NCBI GenBank assembly: GCA_964639895.1
Contig: CAZXEJ010000002.1
Coordinates: 26,983 to 90,982 of the forward strand
Reading direction: 5' to 3'
Length of the DNA stretch: 64,000 bases
DNA from: CAZXEJ01 sp964639895
GTDB lineage: Bacteria > Desulfobacterota_D > UBA1144 > Nemesobacterales > JADFKM01
In this document: positions 1 through 7,658 of the stretch, piece after piece
Position numbering within the stretch: position 1 is the first letter of the stretch
How the letters are laid out: every line of letters begins with the position of its first letter
The notes under the pieces: generated by a model
The model's input: the letters and a program-made list of their open reading frames with translations, nothing else
Databases searched by the model: none
Told to the model about the DNA's origin: nothing
Made by a program: the position numbers and the translations under genes

Positions 1-1
1 G

Positions 2-70
2 AAGCTGCGCAACGTGGTGAAGATAGATTCCTCCGTCTTCAACCTCGTGCTCCTGGAAGAGGCTGCCTGA
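2..70 (+). CDS. C-terminal fragment of an unidentified protein
   Basis: An open frame enters from the left edge and ends at a TGA at 68-70. It encodes 22 residues ending in LVLLEEAA, too few to assign a family. The only reason to call it coding is that it is open to the edge with a plausible hydrophobic and acidic tail. It reads toward the convergent sigma-54 activator gene. Confidence 0.4.
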   Translation, partial: KLRNVVKIDSSVFNLVLLEEAA

Positions 71-541
71 GGGAGGAAGGAGCGCCCCGCCCACCGACCG
101 CAGGCGGCTTTCCGGAGTGCGCCCTCTCTACACAATGGGCGGCATCCATACGCGCCTCCCTTCTTTTGACCACGCAGGGGCCGGGGCCACCTCCGGGGAT
201 CCATCCCCGCGTCAAAGCAGGCGCCGCGCCCAGGTCGGGGCGACACCTTTACGTCCTCGGACCACGAAATTTACGCTGAGGTTACGGGCGGACATCAAGG
301 GAGCACCTACCGTGTCCACGTGGCGGGCCGCACCTCTCTGGCAAAGATCCTCCCGGGCGGCAGGCCCGGCCCGAGCAAAACGCCGCACCCAAGCAGTCTG
401 CAGGAGCCGACCTCAAGAGGAGCCCCGTCTTCGCCCCATCCATTCTCATCGCCCACCGCCGGGGAGGCGCAAGCCCTCAGCCTCACCGCAGACGAAAGCA
501 CACGCGCGAGCGGCGGCAAGCCATCGGGCAGAGGCCCCGTC
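71..541. other. Gene-free interval
   Basis: This lies between the convergent ends of the partial left-edge gene and the sigma-54 activator. Open frames exist on both strands, but their translations are Arg/Pro/Ala-rich with no recognisable motif. I see no convincing terminator with a T-run and no RNA gene. Confidence 0.5.
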
Positions 542-1957
542 CTAGCCTCGTCCCGCAGCCTGGGGCGCCGCTTCTCCGGTCGCCTCGCTCCCCTCAGTCA
601 GCGCGTACTCCTCGATCTTCCTCCTCAACGTGAGGCGGTTTATGCCCAGCAGGCGAGCCGTACGTGAGCGGTTCCAACCACACGCCTTGAGCGCCTCGTC
701 TATCACCACACGCTCGACCTCGCGCATGATCCCTCTATAGTCGCCCGCCGAGAGCGCCTCTCTCACGTCGGCGGCCAGACGCGCCAAGGCGCCGTCCCCG
801 TGGGTCGCGTCCGCCGGGGGACGCAGCTGCACGATCTCGAGATCGTACGAAGTAAGATAGGGAAGGCGCGCGAACACGATGGCCTTCCTCACGGCGTTCT
901 CGAGCTCGCGGATGTTGCCGGGCCAGGAGTGGCGCTTGAGCGCAGCTAGGAAGGGCTTCGTCACGCCGCGCACCTCCTTCGAAGCGGCCGCGGCGTGTCG
1001 CCTCACGAAACACTCTACCAGAAGGGGTATGTCCTCGAGCCTCTCGCGCAGGGGGGGAAGCTCGATGGTTACGACGTTCAGCCTGAAATACAGGTCCTCG
1101 CGGAACAGCCCCCGCCTTACGAGCTCGGCAAGCGGCTTGTTCGTGGCGGCGATCACCCTGACGTCGACACGCCGCTCGCGGCTGTCGCCGATGCGATGGA
1201 ACGAGCCATCCTGCAGCACGCGCAGCAGCTTCGCTTGCAGCGCGAGCGACATGTCCCCTACCTCGTCGAGGAAGATGATCCCTCCGTCTGCCTCCTCGAA
1301 CTTTCCACGTCGCGAGGAGGCGGCACCCGTGAACGCCCCCTTCTCGTAGCCGAACAGCTCGGCCTCGAGCAACGTCTCCGGTATGGCCGCGCAGTTGAGC
1401 ACCACGAACGGCTTCTCCCAACGAGTGCTCACCTTCCAGATCGACTCGGCCACGAGATCCTTGCCGGTACCGCTCTCTCCCATGATCAGCACCGGCACGT
1501 CCACCCTGCCCACGGCCCCTATGGTCTTGCACACCTCCTGAAGCTCGGGCGAGGTTCCCACGATGGCACACGATACCCCGGCACCCCCCGCCTCGCCGGG
1601 GAACTCCACCACGCCGGCCTTAACCTCGTCCCACATGCCCAGGGCGCGCCGTATGGTGTCGGCCAGCCGTCCACCCTCGAGCGGGCGGAACACGCAGTCG
1701 AAGGCGCCGAACCTCATAGATTCGATCAGATACCTGGCTCCCGGCTTGGAGCTCAGCACCACAACAAACACCCCCTCCCCTAGGCGGGAGAGGAGCGAAA
1801 GGGGTACGGTGTCCACATCGAGCAGCAGAACGGCCCCACCAGGGTGGTCCGCCGCGCTCGATACCCCATCAAGGGCGATGCCGTGCGAGGCCAGGTACGC
1901 CCTCACCTCCTCGGCGCATGCGTGGTCTTCGGTCACCAACCGTATGCCGCTCTTCAC
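542..1957 (-). CDS. Sigma-54-dependent transcriptional activator (NtrC family) with atypical receiver domain
   Basis: Activator of sigma-54 RNA polymerase at enhancer-type sites. Residues 1-110 look like a response-regulator receiver. The acidic residue is in LLLDVDT (D47), but the usual switch lysine before Pro is Arg (FRPL, R91), so phosphorylation control may be altered. The AAA+ domain has Walker A GESGTGKD (about 160-167), the sigma-54 contact loop GAFTGA, Walker B IIFLDEVGDM and the arginine-finger region RVIAATN. A Fis-type helix-turn-helix closes the protein (RTARLLGINRLTLRRKIEEY). The start is a GTG with a weak ribosome site. No histidine kinase gene lies in the window. It is divergent from the permease gene at 2165, which could be a target; that link is inference. 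Confidence 0.9.
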   Translation of the reverse strand: MKSGIRLVTEDHACAEEVRAYLASHGIALDGVSSAADHPGGAVLLLDVDTVPLSLLSRLGEGVFVVVLSSKPGARYLIESMRFGAFDCVFRPLEGGRLADTIRRALGMWDEVKAGVVEFPGEAGGAGVSCAIVGTSPELQEVCKTIGAVGRVDVPVLIMGESGTGKDLVAESIWKVSTRWEKPFVVLNCAAIPETLLEAELFGYEKGAFTGAASSRRGKFEEADGGIIFLDEVGDMSLALQAKLLRVLQDGSFHRIGDSRERRVDVRVIAATNKPLAELVRRGLFREDLYFRLNVVTIELPPLRERLEDIPLLVECFVRRHAAAASKEVRGVTKPFLAALKRHSWPGNIRELENAVRKAIVFARLPYLTSYDLEIVQLRPPADATHGDGALARLAADVREALSAGDYRGIMREVERVVIDEALKACGWNRSRTARLLGINRLTLRRKIEEYALTEGSEATGEAAPQAAGRG

Positions 1958-2089
1958 GATACGCGACCCCCTGCTCCGGAGTGTATACTAAATATACAGG
2001 TTGATTATAAAACCATCAATCCTTTGTCGCTACGAGGCCGACCGGCACCGAGAAACGGCCCCCCCGCTCGTGGCATCCTATTTGCCAGG

Positions 2090-2147
2090 TACAATAGTTC
2101 CCTGACCGGCCCAGGCCGGACGGCGGCACCCAACGTGCCGCCTTTTT
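2090..2147 (+). promoter_or_regulatory. Leader with two hairpins and an intrinsic terminator in front of the permease gene
   Basis: A -10-like TACAAT lies at 2090-2095. It is followed by a small hairpin (CCGGC/GCCGG, 2106-2119). A perfect 8-bp hairpin then follows: GGCGGCAC at 2122-2129 pairs with GTGCCGCC at 2135-2142, directly followed by TTTTT. The T-run ends 17 bases before the permease ATG. Because the upstream gene is divergent, this terminator can only act on the permease transcript itself, which suggests attenuation or a riboswitch-type leader. No known SAM-type riboswitch motif was recognised. Confidence 0.55.
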
Positions 2148-2164
2148 AGTACGGGTGTCGAAAG

Positions 2165-3172
2165 ATGAGCGTGGCGATACCGATAGCCGTCGTTCTGGCC
2201 CTGCTGCTTGCTCTCAACATCGGGGCCAACAACTCGGCCGCCTCCCTGGCGACGGCCTACGGGGCGGGTGCGCGCACGAAGAGGGAATCGCTCTTCCTGA
2301 TAGCGGTGTTCGCGCTGCTTGGTGCGTCGCTTTCGGGCTCGGCCGTGGTCGAGACCGTGGGGAAGTCCATAGTGCCCGAGTCCGTACTCTCCTCGGAGCT
2401 GGGTCTCGTCATAGTGGTGCTGCTCATAGCGCTCGCCTTCATTACGTGGGCAAACCTTATGAGTGTGCCCGTAGCAACGACGCACGCGCTGGTCGGAGCC
2501 ATAGCGGGGCTCGGGCTCTATACAGGCTCGCTCAACACGTCGAAGTTCACGGAGATCGTACTGTGGTGGATACTCACACCTGTGGCGGCGTTCGCGGTCA
2601 ACTTCCTCCTCGGCCGCTTCCTATACTACAAGACACTCCGCTATCTGACGGACCGCTACACGGAGAGCGACATCGTGCGCATCCTGGGGCTCTTACTCAC
2701 CGTATCGGGCACCTACGTGGCCTTCTCGGCCGGGGCCAACAACTCGGCCAACTGCGTGGGTCCCCTCGTGGGGATGGGTCTCGTCGAGCCCCGTGCGGGG
2801 GCAGTGCTCGCAGGTGTGGCCATGGCCGTGGGAGCCCTGTTACTGGGCGGCCGCGTGCTCGAGACGGTGGGGAAGAAGATAACGGAGATATGCGTGCTCA
2901 GGGCGGTATCGGTGGAATTCGTCGGAGGGTCATTGATCCTATTGGCCTCGCTCAAGGGGATCCCGGTGTCGCTGGCGGAAATCGTCACATCTGGTATAAT
3001 CGGTTTTTCGTGCGCGAGCCAGGGTTTCAAGACCACGTTCGAGAACAAGCACGTCCTCCGCATCGCGTTCCTGTGGTTCTTCGTACCGTTCTTCGCCGTC
3101 GGAGCAAGCTACGTGCTGTGCGTCGTATACTTCGACTACGGCGTTGCGAAGCTGCTGGCCTCCCTCTTCTAG
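2165..3172 (+). CDS. PiT-family anion permease, probable sulfate permease (CysP-like)
   Basis: A 335-residue, highly hydrophobic inner-membrane protein of the PHO4/PiT superfamily. The two inverted-repeat signatures are GANNSAASLATAYGAG near residue 20 and GANNSANCVGPLVGMGL in the second half. Classical phosphate PiT proteins have GAND in these repeats; here both Asp positions are Asn. Its length is close to the short CysP-type members rather than to PitA. Its position directly upstream of APS reductase and sulfite reductase supports sulfate (or thiosulfate) uptake rather than phosphate uptake. Substrate is inferred from context, and a phosphate symporter is the alternative. A terminator-like leader hairpin sits just upstream and the ribosome site is weak. 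Confidence 0.8.
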   Translation: MSVAIPIAVVLALLLALNIGANNSAASLATAYGAGARTKRESLFLIAVFALLGASLSGSAVVETVGKSIVPESVLSSELGLVIVVLLIALAFITWANLMSVPVATTHALVGAIAGLGLYTGSLNTSKFTEIVLWWILTPVAAFAVNFLLGRFLYYKTLRYLTDRYTESDIVRILGLLLTVSGTYVAFSAGANNSANCVGPLVGMGLVEPRAGAVLAGVAMAVGALLLGGRVLETVGKKITEICVLRAVSVEFVGGSLILLASLKGIPVSLAEIVTSGIIGFSCASQGFKTTFENKHVLRIAFLWFFVPFFAVGASYVLCVVYFDYGVAKLLASLF

Positions 3173-3286
3173 GGAGCACGCAGCCCCGGCGAAGCGCGCC
3201 CGGCCCCCGTGGAAGGGAGGATTGACGGGCCGGCCGAAACGGAAAGGGGAAAACACAAAAACAACACAACGAAAAGGAGAGGAAGA

Positions 3287-4003
3287 ATGACACAGCAGGA
3301 AGTCGAAAGGCTCAACGAAGAGTACATGTCCAAGAGCCCCCAGGAGGTGATAGAGAAGGCCCTCGAGCTGCTCCACCCCGACATCGCGTTCGCCTCGAGC
3401 TTCGGGGCCGAGGACGTCGTCATCATCGACATGCTGATGAAAGTAAACCCCGAGGCCAGGGTGTTCACGCTCGATACGGGCAGGCTCAACCAGGAGACGT
3501 ACGACGTCATAGACGCCGTACGCGCCAAGTACGGCCTCCAGGTAGAGGTGCTGTTCCCCGACACCGCCGAGGTCGAGGACATGGTCAAGCGCCACGGGAT
3601 GAACCTCTTCTACAAGAGCATCGAGTTGCGCCACCTGTGCTGCGGCGTCCGCAAGGTGCATCCGCTCAAACGCATGCTGTCCTCGCTCAAGGGCTGGATG
3701 ACGGGCGTCCGAAGGGACCAGACCCCGAACCGCAGCGGTATGGCCAAGTTCCAGATCGACGAGCAGTTCGGCGGCATCCTCAAGGTAAACCCCTTGCTCG
3801 ATTGGAGCTGGCAACAGGTGATGGACTACATAAAGGAGCACAAGGTCCCCTACAACAGGCTCATCGACCAGGGTTACCCGAGCATAGGGTGCGAGCCCTG
3901 CACAAGGGCGATAAAAGAGGGCGAAGACCTGAGGGCCGGACGCTGGTGGTGGGAACAGGAATCCGACAAGGAGTGCGGCCTGCACGCCGACCACGGCACC
4001 TAG
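3287..4003 (+). CDS. cysH: Assimilatory APS reductase (phosphoadenylyl-sulfate reductase family, 4Fe-4S type)
   Basis: Reduces adenylyl sulfate to sulfite in sulfate assimilation. The protein has 238 residues. It has the nucleotide-binding SFGAEDVVIIDM motif near the N-terminus, and the paired cysteines RHLCCGVRKVHPL and GCEPCTRAI that mark the iron-sulfur cluster subtype, which uses APS. It also has the C-terminal ECGLH motif with the catalytic cysteine. PAPS-specific enzymes lack the CC/CxxC set. The ATG at 3287 was chosen because it follows an AGGAGAGGAAG ribosome site; the longer reading upstream is Lys/Arg-rich and unlike the family. It sits 114 bases after the permease gene and precedes the sulfite reductase. 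Confidence 0.95.
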   Translation: MTQQEVERLNEEYMSKSPQEVIEKALELLHPDIAFASSFGAEDVVIIDMLMKVNPEARVFTLDTGRLNQETYDVIDAVRAKYGLQVEVLFPDTAEVEDMVKRHGMNLFYKSIELRHLCCGVRKVHPLKRMLSSLKGWMTGVRRDQTPNRSGMAKFQIDEQFGGILKVNPLLDWSWQQVMDYIKEHKVPYNRLIDQGYPSIGCEPCTRAIKEGEDLRAGRWWWEQESDKECGLHADHGT

Positions 4004-4050
4004 GCGGCGTGAGTCGGCCGGCGCCTTAAGAGGCGGCACCACTCGAAGCG

Positions 4051-4079
4051 ACGGCGCCACGGGGGAACGGCCGTTTTTT
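4051..4079 (+). terminator. Possible weak intrinsic terminator after cysH
   Basis: ACGGC (4051-4055) can pair with GCCGT (4070-4074) around a 14-base loop and is followed by a run of six T. The stem is short and the call is tentative. The promoter-like sequence of the next gene follows directly. Confidence 0.3.
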
Positions 4080-4080
4080 G

Positions 4081-4109
4081 TTGTGCGCGCCGTTGCAATG
4101 GTGTATTAT
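4081..4109 (+). promoter_or_regulatory. Sigma-70-like promoter of the sulfite reductase gene
   Basis: TTGTGC (4081-4086) and TATTAT (4104-4109) are separated by 17 bases. Transcription would start near 4116 and give a leader of about 28 bases containing GAGAGG before the ATG at 4145. Confidence 0.45.
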
Positions 4110-4144
4110 TAGGACAACTAAACAATCGAGAGGTCTCGGCAACG

Positions 4145-5857
4145 ATGGACAGCTTCAAAGAACAAGCCCTCAGAGAGATCGACGCCCTCAGGGAATCCAT
4201 CGAGCAGTACAAGCGGGGCGAACTCACCCCTGAACAGTTCCGACCCCGGCGGCTCGCATACGGCGTCTACGCACAGCTCGCCCACACCTCCAACATGCTG
4301 CGCCTCAAGCTGCCGGCCGGCGTAGTGACGGCCGAACAGCTCGAAGCCATAGCCGAAGTGGCCGAGCGCTACGGGCGCAGCCTCGCCCACGTTACAACAC
4401 GGCAGGACATCCAGTTCCACTGGGTACCGCTTGAGGCCGCACCCGACATATTCACCCGGCTACTGGACGTGGGGATCGTCAACCGCGGCGCCTGCAGCGA
4501 CAGCATACGCAACGTAACGGCGTGCCACATGGCCGGTCTCTGTCCCAATCAGGAGTTCGACGTCCTGCCCTACGCGCTGGCCGTAAGCGACTACTTCCTG
4601 TTCCACCCGCTCAATCTCACTCTTCCGCGCAAGTTCAAGATATCGGTATCGGGCTGCGCGGCCGACTGCGCCCTGGGCAAGATACACGACATAGGCATCG
4701 TGGCCGCTTCGCGCAACGACAACGGCTCACGCGTGGAGGGGTTCAAGGTGATGGCCGGCGGCGGGCTTGGATCGCTGCCCCACCTTGCCGAGACCATAAG
4801 GGAGTTCGTCCCCAGGGACGACATCCTGATAGTGTGCGAGGCGCTGGTCAGGGTGTTCCACCGCTACGGTGAGAGGAAAAACCGCCTGCGGGCCAGGATG
4901 AAGTTCCTGCTCAAGAAGCGCGGCTTCGAGGAGTTCCGCGGGCTGGTGAACGAGGAGTACGCAAAGATCGAGAAAGATCAGGGGGACCAATTGCGCGGCA
5001 AGCTCTCGGAACTGGTCGCCTCCCACAAGCAGCCGCCCCCGCAGAGGACGCCATCGGCGGTCGGCGATAACGGGGCAGCAGACGACGGCGAGGGATACGA
5101 GCACTGGCTCAAGACGAACGTGATGCGCCAGAGGCAGGAAGGCTACAACGCGGCCATCGTGAAGCTCCCCCTGGGCGACGCCACGTCCGACCAGCTGAGG
5201 GCACTGGCACAGACCTGCCGCGAGCTCGGCAACGGCACGGTACGGACCACGGTGAGCCAGAACATAGCCGTCCCCTGGATAACGGACGCCGACCTGCCGG
5301 AGTTCTATTCGAGACTCGTCGATATAGGGCTGGCCGAGCCCGACGCCCACCACATAACGGACGTCGTATCCTGTCCCGGGGCCGACTACTGCAGCCTCGC
5401 CATAACGAAGTCCATGGGAGTGGGCGCCCGCGTCAGAGAGCATCTGGCCGGTGGGCAGACGGACGTCGATCGGCTGGGGCGGTTCCGCATCCAGATAAGC
5501 GGCTGCCCGAACTCCTGCGGACAGCACCACATAGGGGACATCGGGCTCACGGGCCTCATGGTCAAGGGCAAGGACGGCGTCGAGAGACCCCACTACTCCA
5601 TACTCGTAGGAGGCGGCGTGACGGGCGAGAACCCCACGCTCGCCCACCGCATATCGGGCCGCTACCCCGAGGAAGATACGCCCAGGATCATAGCGGCCTT
5701 CGCCCAGTACTACCTCGATAACAGGAAGGACGGCGAGGGGTTCAGGGAGTTCGTACAGCGGATGGGTGTGGAGAGATTCTCCCAGATGGCGCGCAGCATA
5801 GCGCACGAGAAGTACCTGAACAACAACGCCGACCCCGAGATGGACGCGATCGATTGA
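4145..5857 (+). CDS. Siroheme nitrite/sulfite reductase (ferredoxin type), both halves with Cys quartets
   Basis: Six-electron reduction of sulfite to sulfide (or nitrite to ammonia) by a siroheme and 4Fe-4S enzyme. The 570 residues show the family's internal two-fold repeat. The C-terminal half has the expected cluster cysteines C410 and C416 (CPGADYC) and C454 and C458 (CPNSC). Unusually, the N-terminal half also has a full set: C127 and C133 (CHMAGLC) and C171 and C175 (CAADC). A Pro-rich, acidic linker near 290-315 joins the halves. Context (permease, APS reductase, ATP sulfurylase) favours sulfite as substrate, but nitrite cannot be excluded from sequence. It probably has its own promoter at 4081. 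Confidence 0.88.
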   Translation: MDSFKEQALREIDALRESIEQYKRGELTPEQFRPRRLAYGVYAQLAHTSNMLRLKLPAGVVTAEQLEAIAEVAERYGRSLAHVTTRQDIQFHWVPLEAAPDIFTRLLDVGIVNRGACSDSIRNVTACHMAGLCPNQEFDVLPYALAVSDYFLFHPLNLTLPRKFKISVSGCAADCALGKIHDIGIVAASRNDNGSRVEGFKVMAGGGLGSLPHLAETIREFVPRDDILIVCEALVRVFHRYGERKNRLRARMKFLLKKRGFEEFRGLVNEEYAKIEKDQGDQLRGKLSELVASHKQPPPQRTPSAVGDNGAADDGEGYEHWLKTNVMRQRQEGYNAAIVKLPLGDATSDQLRALAQTCRELGNGTVRTTVSQNIAVPWITDADLPEFYSRLVDIGLAEPDAHHITDVVSCPGADYCSLAITKSMGVGARVREHLAGGQTDVDRLGRFRIQISGCPNSCGQHHIGDIGLTGLMVKGKDGVERPHYSILVGGGVTGENPTLAHRISGRYPEEDTPRIIAAFAQYYLDNRKDGEGFREFVQRMGVERFSQMARSIAHEKYLNNNADPEMDAID

Positions 5858-6466
5858 TCGTCGTCCCGGCACCGAGAGGCCGGACTTAAGTAGCCCGTCC
5901 CATCCCGCGGGGGGGTGGCATGGGGAACACTGGGTTGAAACTCGCACCGATTCGGCGCGCCTGAGCGTTCTGCTGCGCTTCCCCCACCGGCTCTCCCGAT
6001 CGCAGCGCGGCTCCCACTTGGTTTCGGGAAGGCATGTGGGTGCATTGGGAAGGAGCACCCTCTCACCCGGAGCGAGGGCAACCCACCACACACTCTTTTC
6101 CAGGAACGACACAATGCACTCGATGCGGGAGCCTCCGCACATCCGCAGCGGGACAGCAAGTGGAGTCCTGCGGGAAGGGCGGGCGAAACCTATCTACCTG
6201 TCATCACCTCCACTGCAGGCGGCCTGTATCACCGGTACGGGCAGGAAGGCCGGCGAACGTCCCACGACCGCTCACACCCCCCAGCGCACCAAAAGCCGCC
6301 GCTTACCACCCAGGTTGTAGGTTGCAGCAGGGGACGACCCCATTGCCGCCGCACAATACGCGCCACCCCAACCGTTGCGCGCCTCCGCACCCTGCAGGAG
6401 AGCTCGGCGGTAGTGCGGTGCCGTCTACCCGTACCGAGACTCCAGGTCCCACACCCTCCGGGGCAC
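5858..6466. other. Gene-free interval
   Basis: About 600 bases between the sulfite reductase and a convergent small gene. Frames here translate to Arg/Pro/Thr-rich sequence with no family resemblance. The stretch from about 6200 is C-rich on the plus strand. No RNA or terminator was identified. Confidence 0.5.
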
Positions 6467-6856
6467 TCAGCGCGAGAACACCCTCACCGTATAGCCGGTC
6501 ACGGCGTCCTCGCCAATGGGTTCCTCTCTGTAGCTCACCTCGCGGACATCCCTTGCCGAGTAGTACAGTACGCCCGTCAACACGCTGATCACCCCACCCG
6601 CTATCCGTGCCGCATCCACCCTCCGGGCCGACTCGTAGTCCTTGCGCCTGTAATCGATCTCTATCCTTATGTCCGTCCCCTCTTCCAGGGTGGCCTTCGT
6701 CTCCTCCCTGGCGACGGCCAGGGCGGCTCTCTCCAGCGCACTCACCAGCGGGTACTGCTCGTGAGCCATCGCCTTGGGGTCGGTGCCGGAATCGAAGTAG
6801 GGCGGCTTTCCTTTGACCTCAACGGTGAGGAACGGTTTCCACTCGCCAGATGACAT
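6467..6856 (-). CDS. Hypothetical protein, 129 residues
   Basis: I do not recognise the family. The ATG at 6854-6856 was chosen because it follows a strong GGAGGAGG ribosome site; the frame is open further upstream but that reading looks non-coding. The protein has an acidic and basic mixed N-terminal half with an ALAVAREET helix and a possible short membrane-contacting segment (AGGVISVLTGVLYY). It ends in beta-like sequence (TGYTVRVFSR). It has no signal peptide. It lies between sulfate-assimilation genes and its 5' end faces another hypothetical gene, so a role in that pathway is possible but unsupported by motifs. Confidence 0.65.
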   Translation of the reverse strand: MSSGEWKPFLTVEVKGKPPYFDSGTDPKAMAHEQYPLVSALERAALAVAREETKATLEEGTDIRIEIDYRRKDYESARRVDAARIAGGVISVLTGVLYYSARDVREVSYREEPIGEDAVTGYTVRVFSR

Positions 6857-6957
6857 CGCAAACCTCCTCCGGACGCAAAAGATGGGTCTCCTTATCATAC
6901 CCTTGGTACCGTCCACCGCAAGTGAACCCGCTGCGCGGCCGGCTGGAGGTGTCCGCC

Positions 6958-6985
6958 TTGCCAACCACGGCCGTTGATATATCAT
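6958..6985 (+). promoter_or_regulatory. Sigma-70-like promoter upstream of hypothetical membrane protein
   Basis: TTGCCA (6958-6963) and TATCAT (6980-6985) are spaced by 16 bases. The predicted start near 6992 lies downstream of the first possible ATG (6987), which favours the ATG at 7044. Confidence 0.4.
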
Positions 6986-7043
6986 AATGACTGTCCCTGA
7001 GCAGGCACGCCACCCCGCACCCCCTGGACACGGCGGGACGGAG

Positions 7044-7577
7044 ATGGATATCACATACGCAATACTCATCGCCATCGCTTTGGTCGTCGTGTACCTCATC
7101 CTCAGGGCCCTGTCCACGGTCAGGATAGAGCCCCCCCGGCCGGGAACGTTCGGCCAGGACGACCCCGAGCGGACGAGGCTCGATCCGCCAACCCCCGAAC
7201 CCGCCGGCGCGCCCTCCTTCGAGCCGGACTTCGAGGGCACCTACCGCGGGGTCCCCTACTTTGTAACCTCGTTCGACGACATCCATCTCGTGGTCGGAAT
7301 CGAACTCGACAGGCCCCCCGCCCAGAGGTTCGAGGTCACCGAACGGATCGAGCAGCCGGACGCGAGGATGGAGAGGTACGTAAGCGACGTCAACGCACTG
7401 CTCAACATGGGCGCGACCCACGTGGACGTGGGCTACAACGTCCACAACTGGGTGGCCGTCGAGTTCCCGGTCGAGAGGCTCGGCTCGGCGGCGGCCCCGA
7501 TCGAGAAGGTGCTCGCTCACCTTGTGCGCCTGCGAGACATAGCCACGGGCGAGATCAACCCGCCGGCTTCTTCCTGA
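7044..7577 (+). CDS. Hypothetical membrane-anchored protein, 177 residues
   Basis: Family not recognised. The ATG at 7044 directly precedes a strong N-terminal membrane helix (YAILIAIALVVVYLILRAL), followed by a Pro/Glu-rich linker and a soluble alpha/beta-looking domain from about residue 65. An upstream in-frame ATG at 6987 would place 19 Pro/His-rich residues before the helix and lies before the predicted transcription start. The purine stretch GGGACGGAG abuts the chosen start. The gene lies 81 bases upstream of the ATP sulfurylase gene on the same strand, so co-transcription is possible, although the latter also seems to have its own promoter. Confidence 0.6.
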   Translation: MDITYAILIAIALVVVYLILRALSTVRIEPPRPGTFGQDDPERTRLDPPTPEPAGAPSFEPDFEGTYRGVPYFVTSFDDIHLVVGIELDRPPAQRFEVTERIEQPDARMERYVSDVNALLNMGATHVDVGYNVHNWVAVEFPVERLGSAAAPIEKVLAHLVRLRDIATGEINPPASS

Positions 7578-7622
7578 GCTGCAGCCGGAGACGCCGCTCC
7601 CGCCGTGGAGGGGCGCGCCGAC

Positions 7623-7650
7623 TTGAAACCACCCGATAACCGTGCATAAT
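7623..7650 (+). promoter_or_regulatory. Promoter of the ATP sulfurylase gene, near-leaderless
   Basis: TTGAAA (7623-7628) and CATAAT (7645-7650) are separated by 16 bases. The expected start, about seven bases after the -10, is 7657, only two bases before the ATG at 7659. No ribosome-binding sequence is visible, consistent with a leaderless message. Confidence 0.45.
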
Positions 7651-7658
7651 AATGCGCC

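Noticed and set aside
2090..2164. SAM or other named riboswitch in the permease leader
   Set aside because: The leader is too short and none of the conserved SAM-I, SAM-II or SAH core sequences is visible; only the terminator structure is supported.
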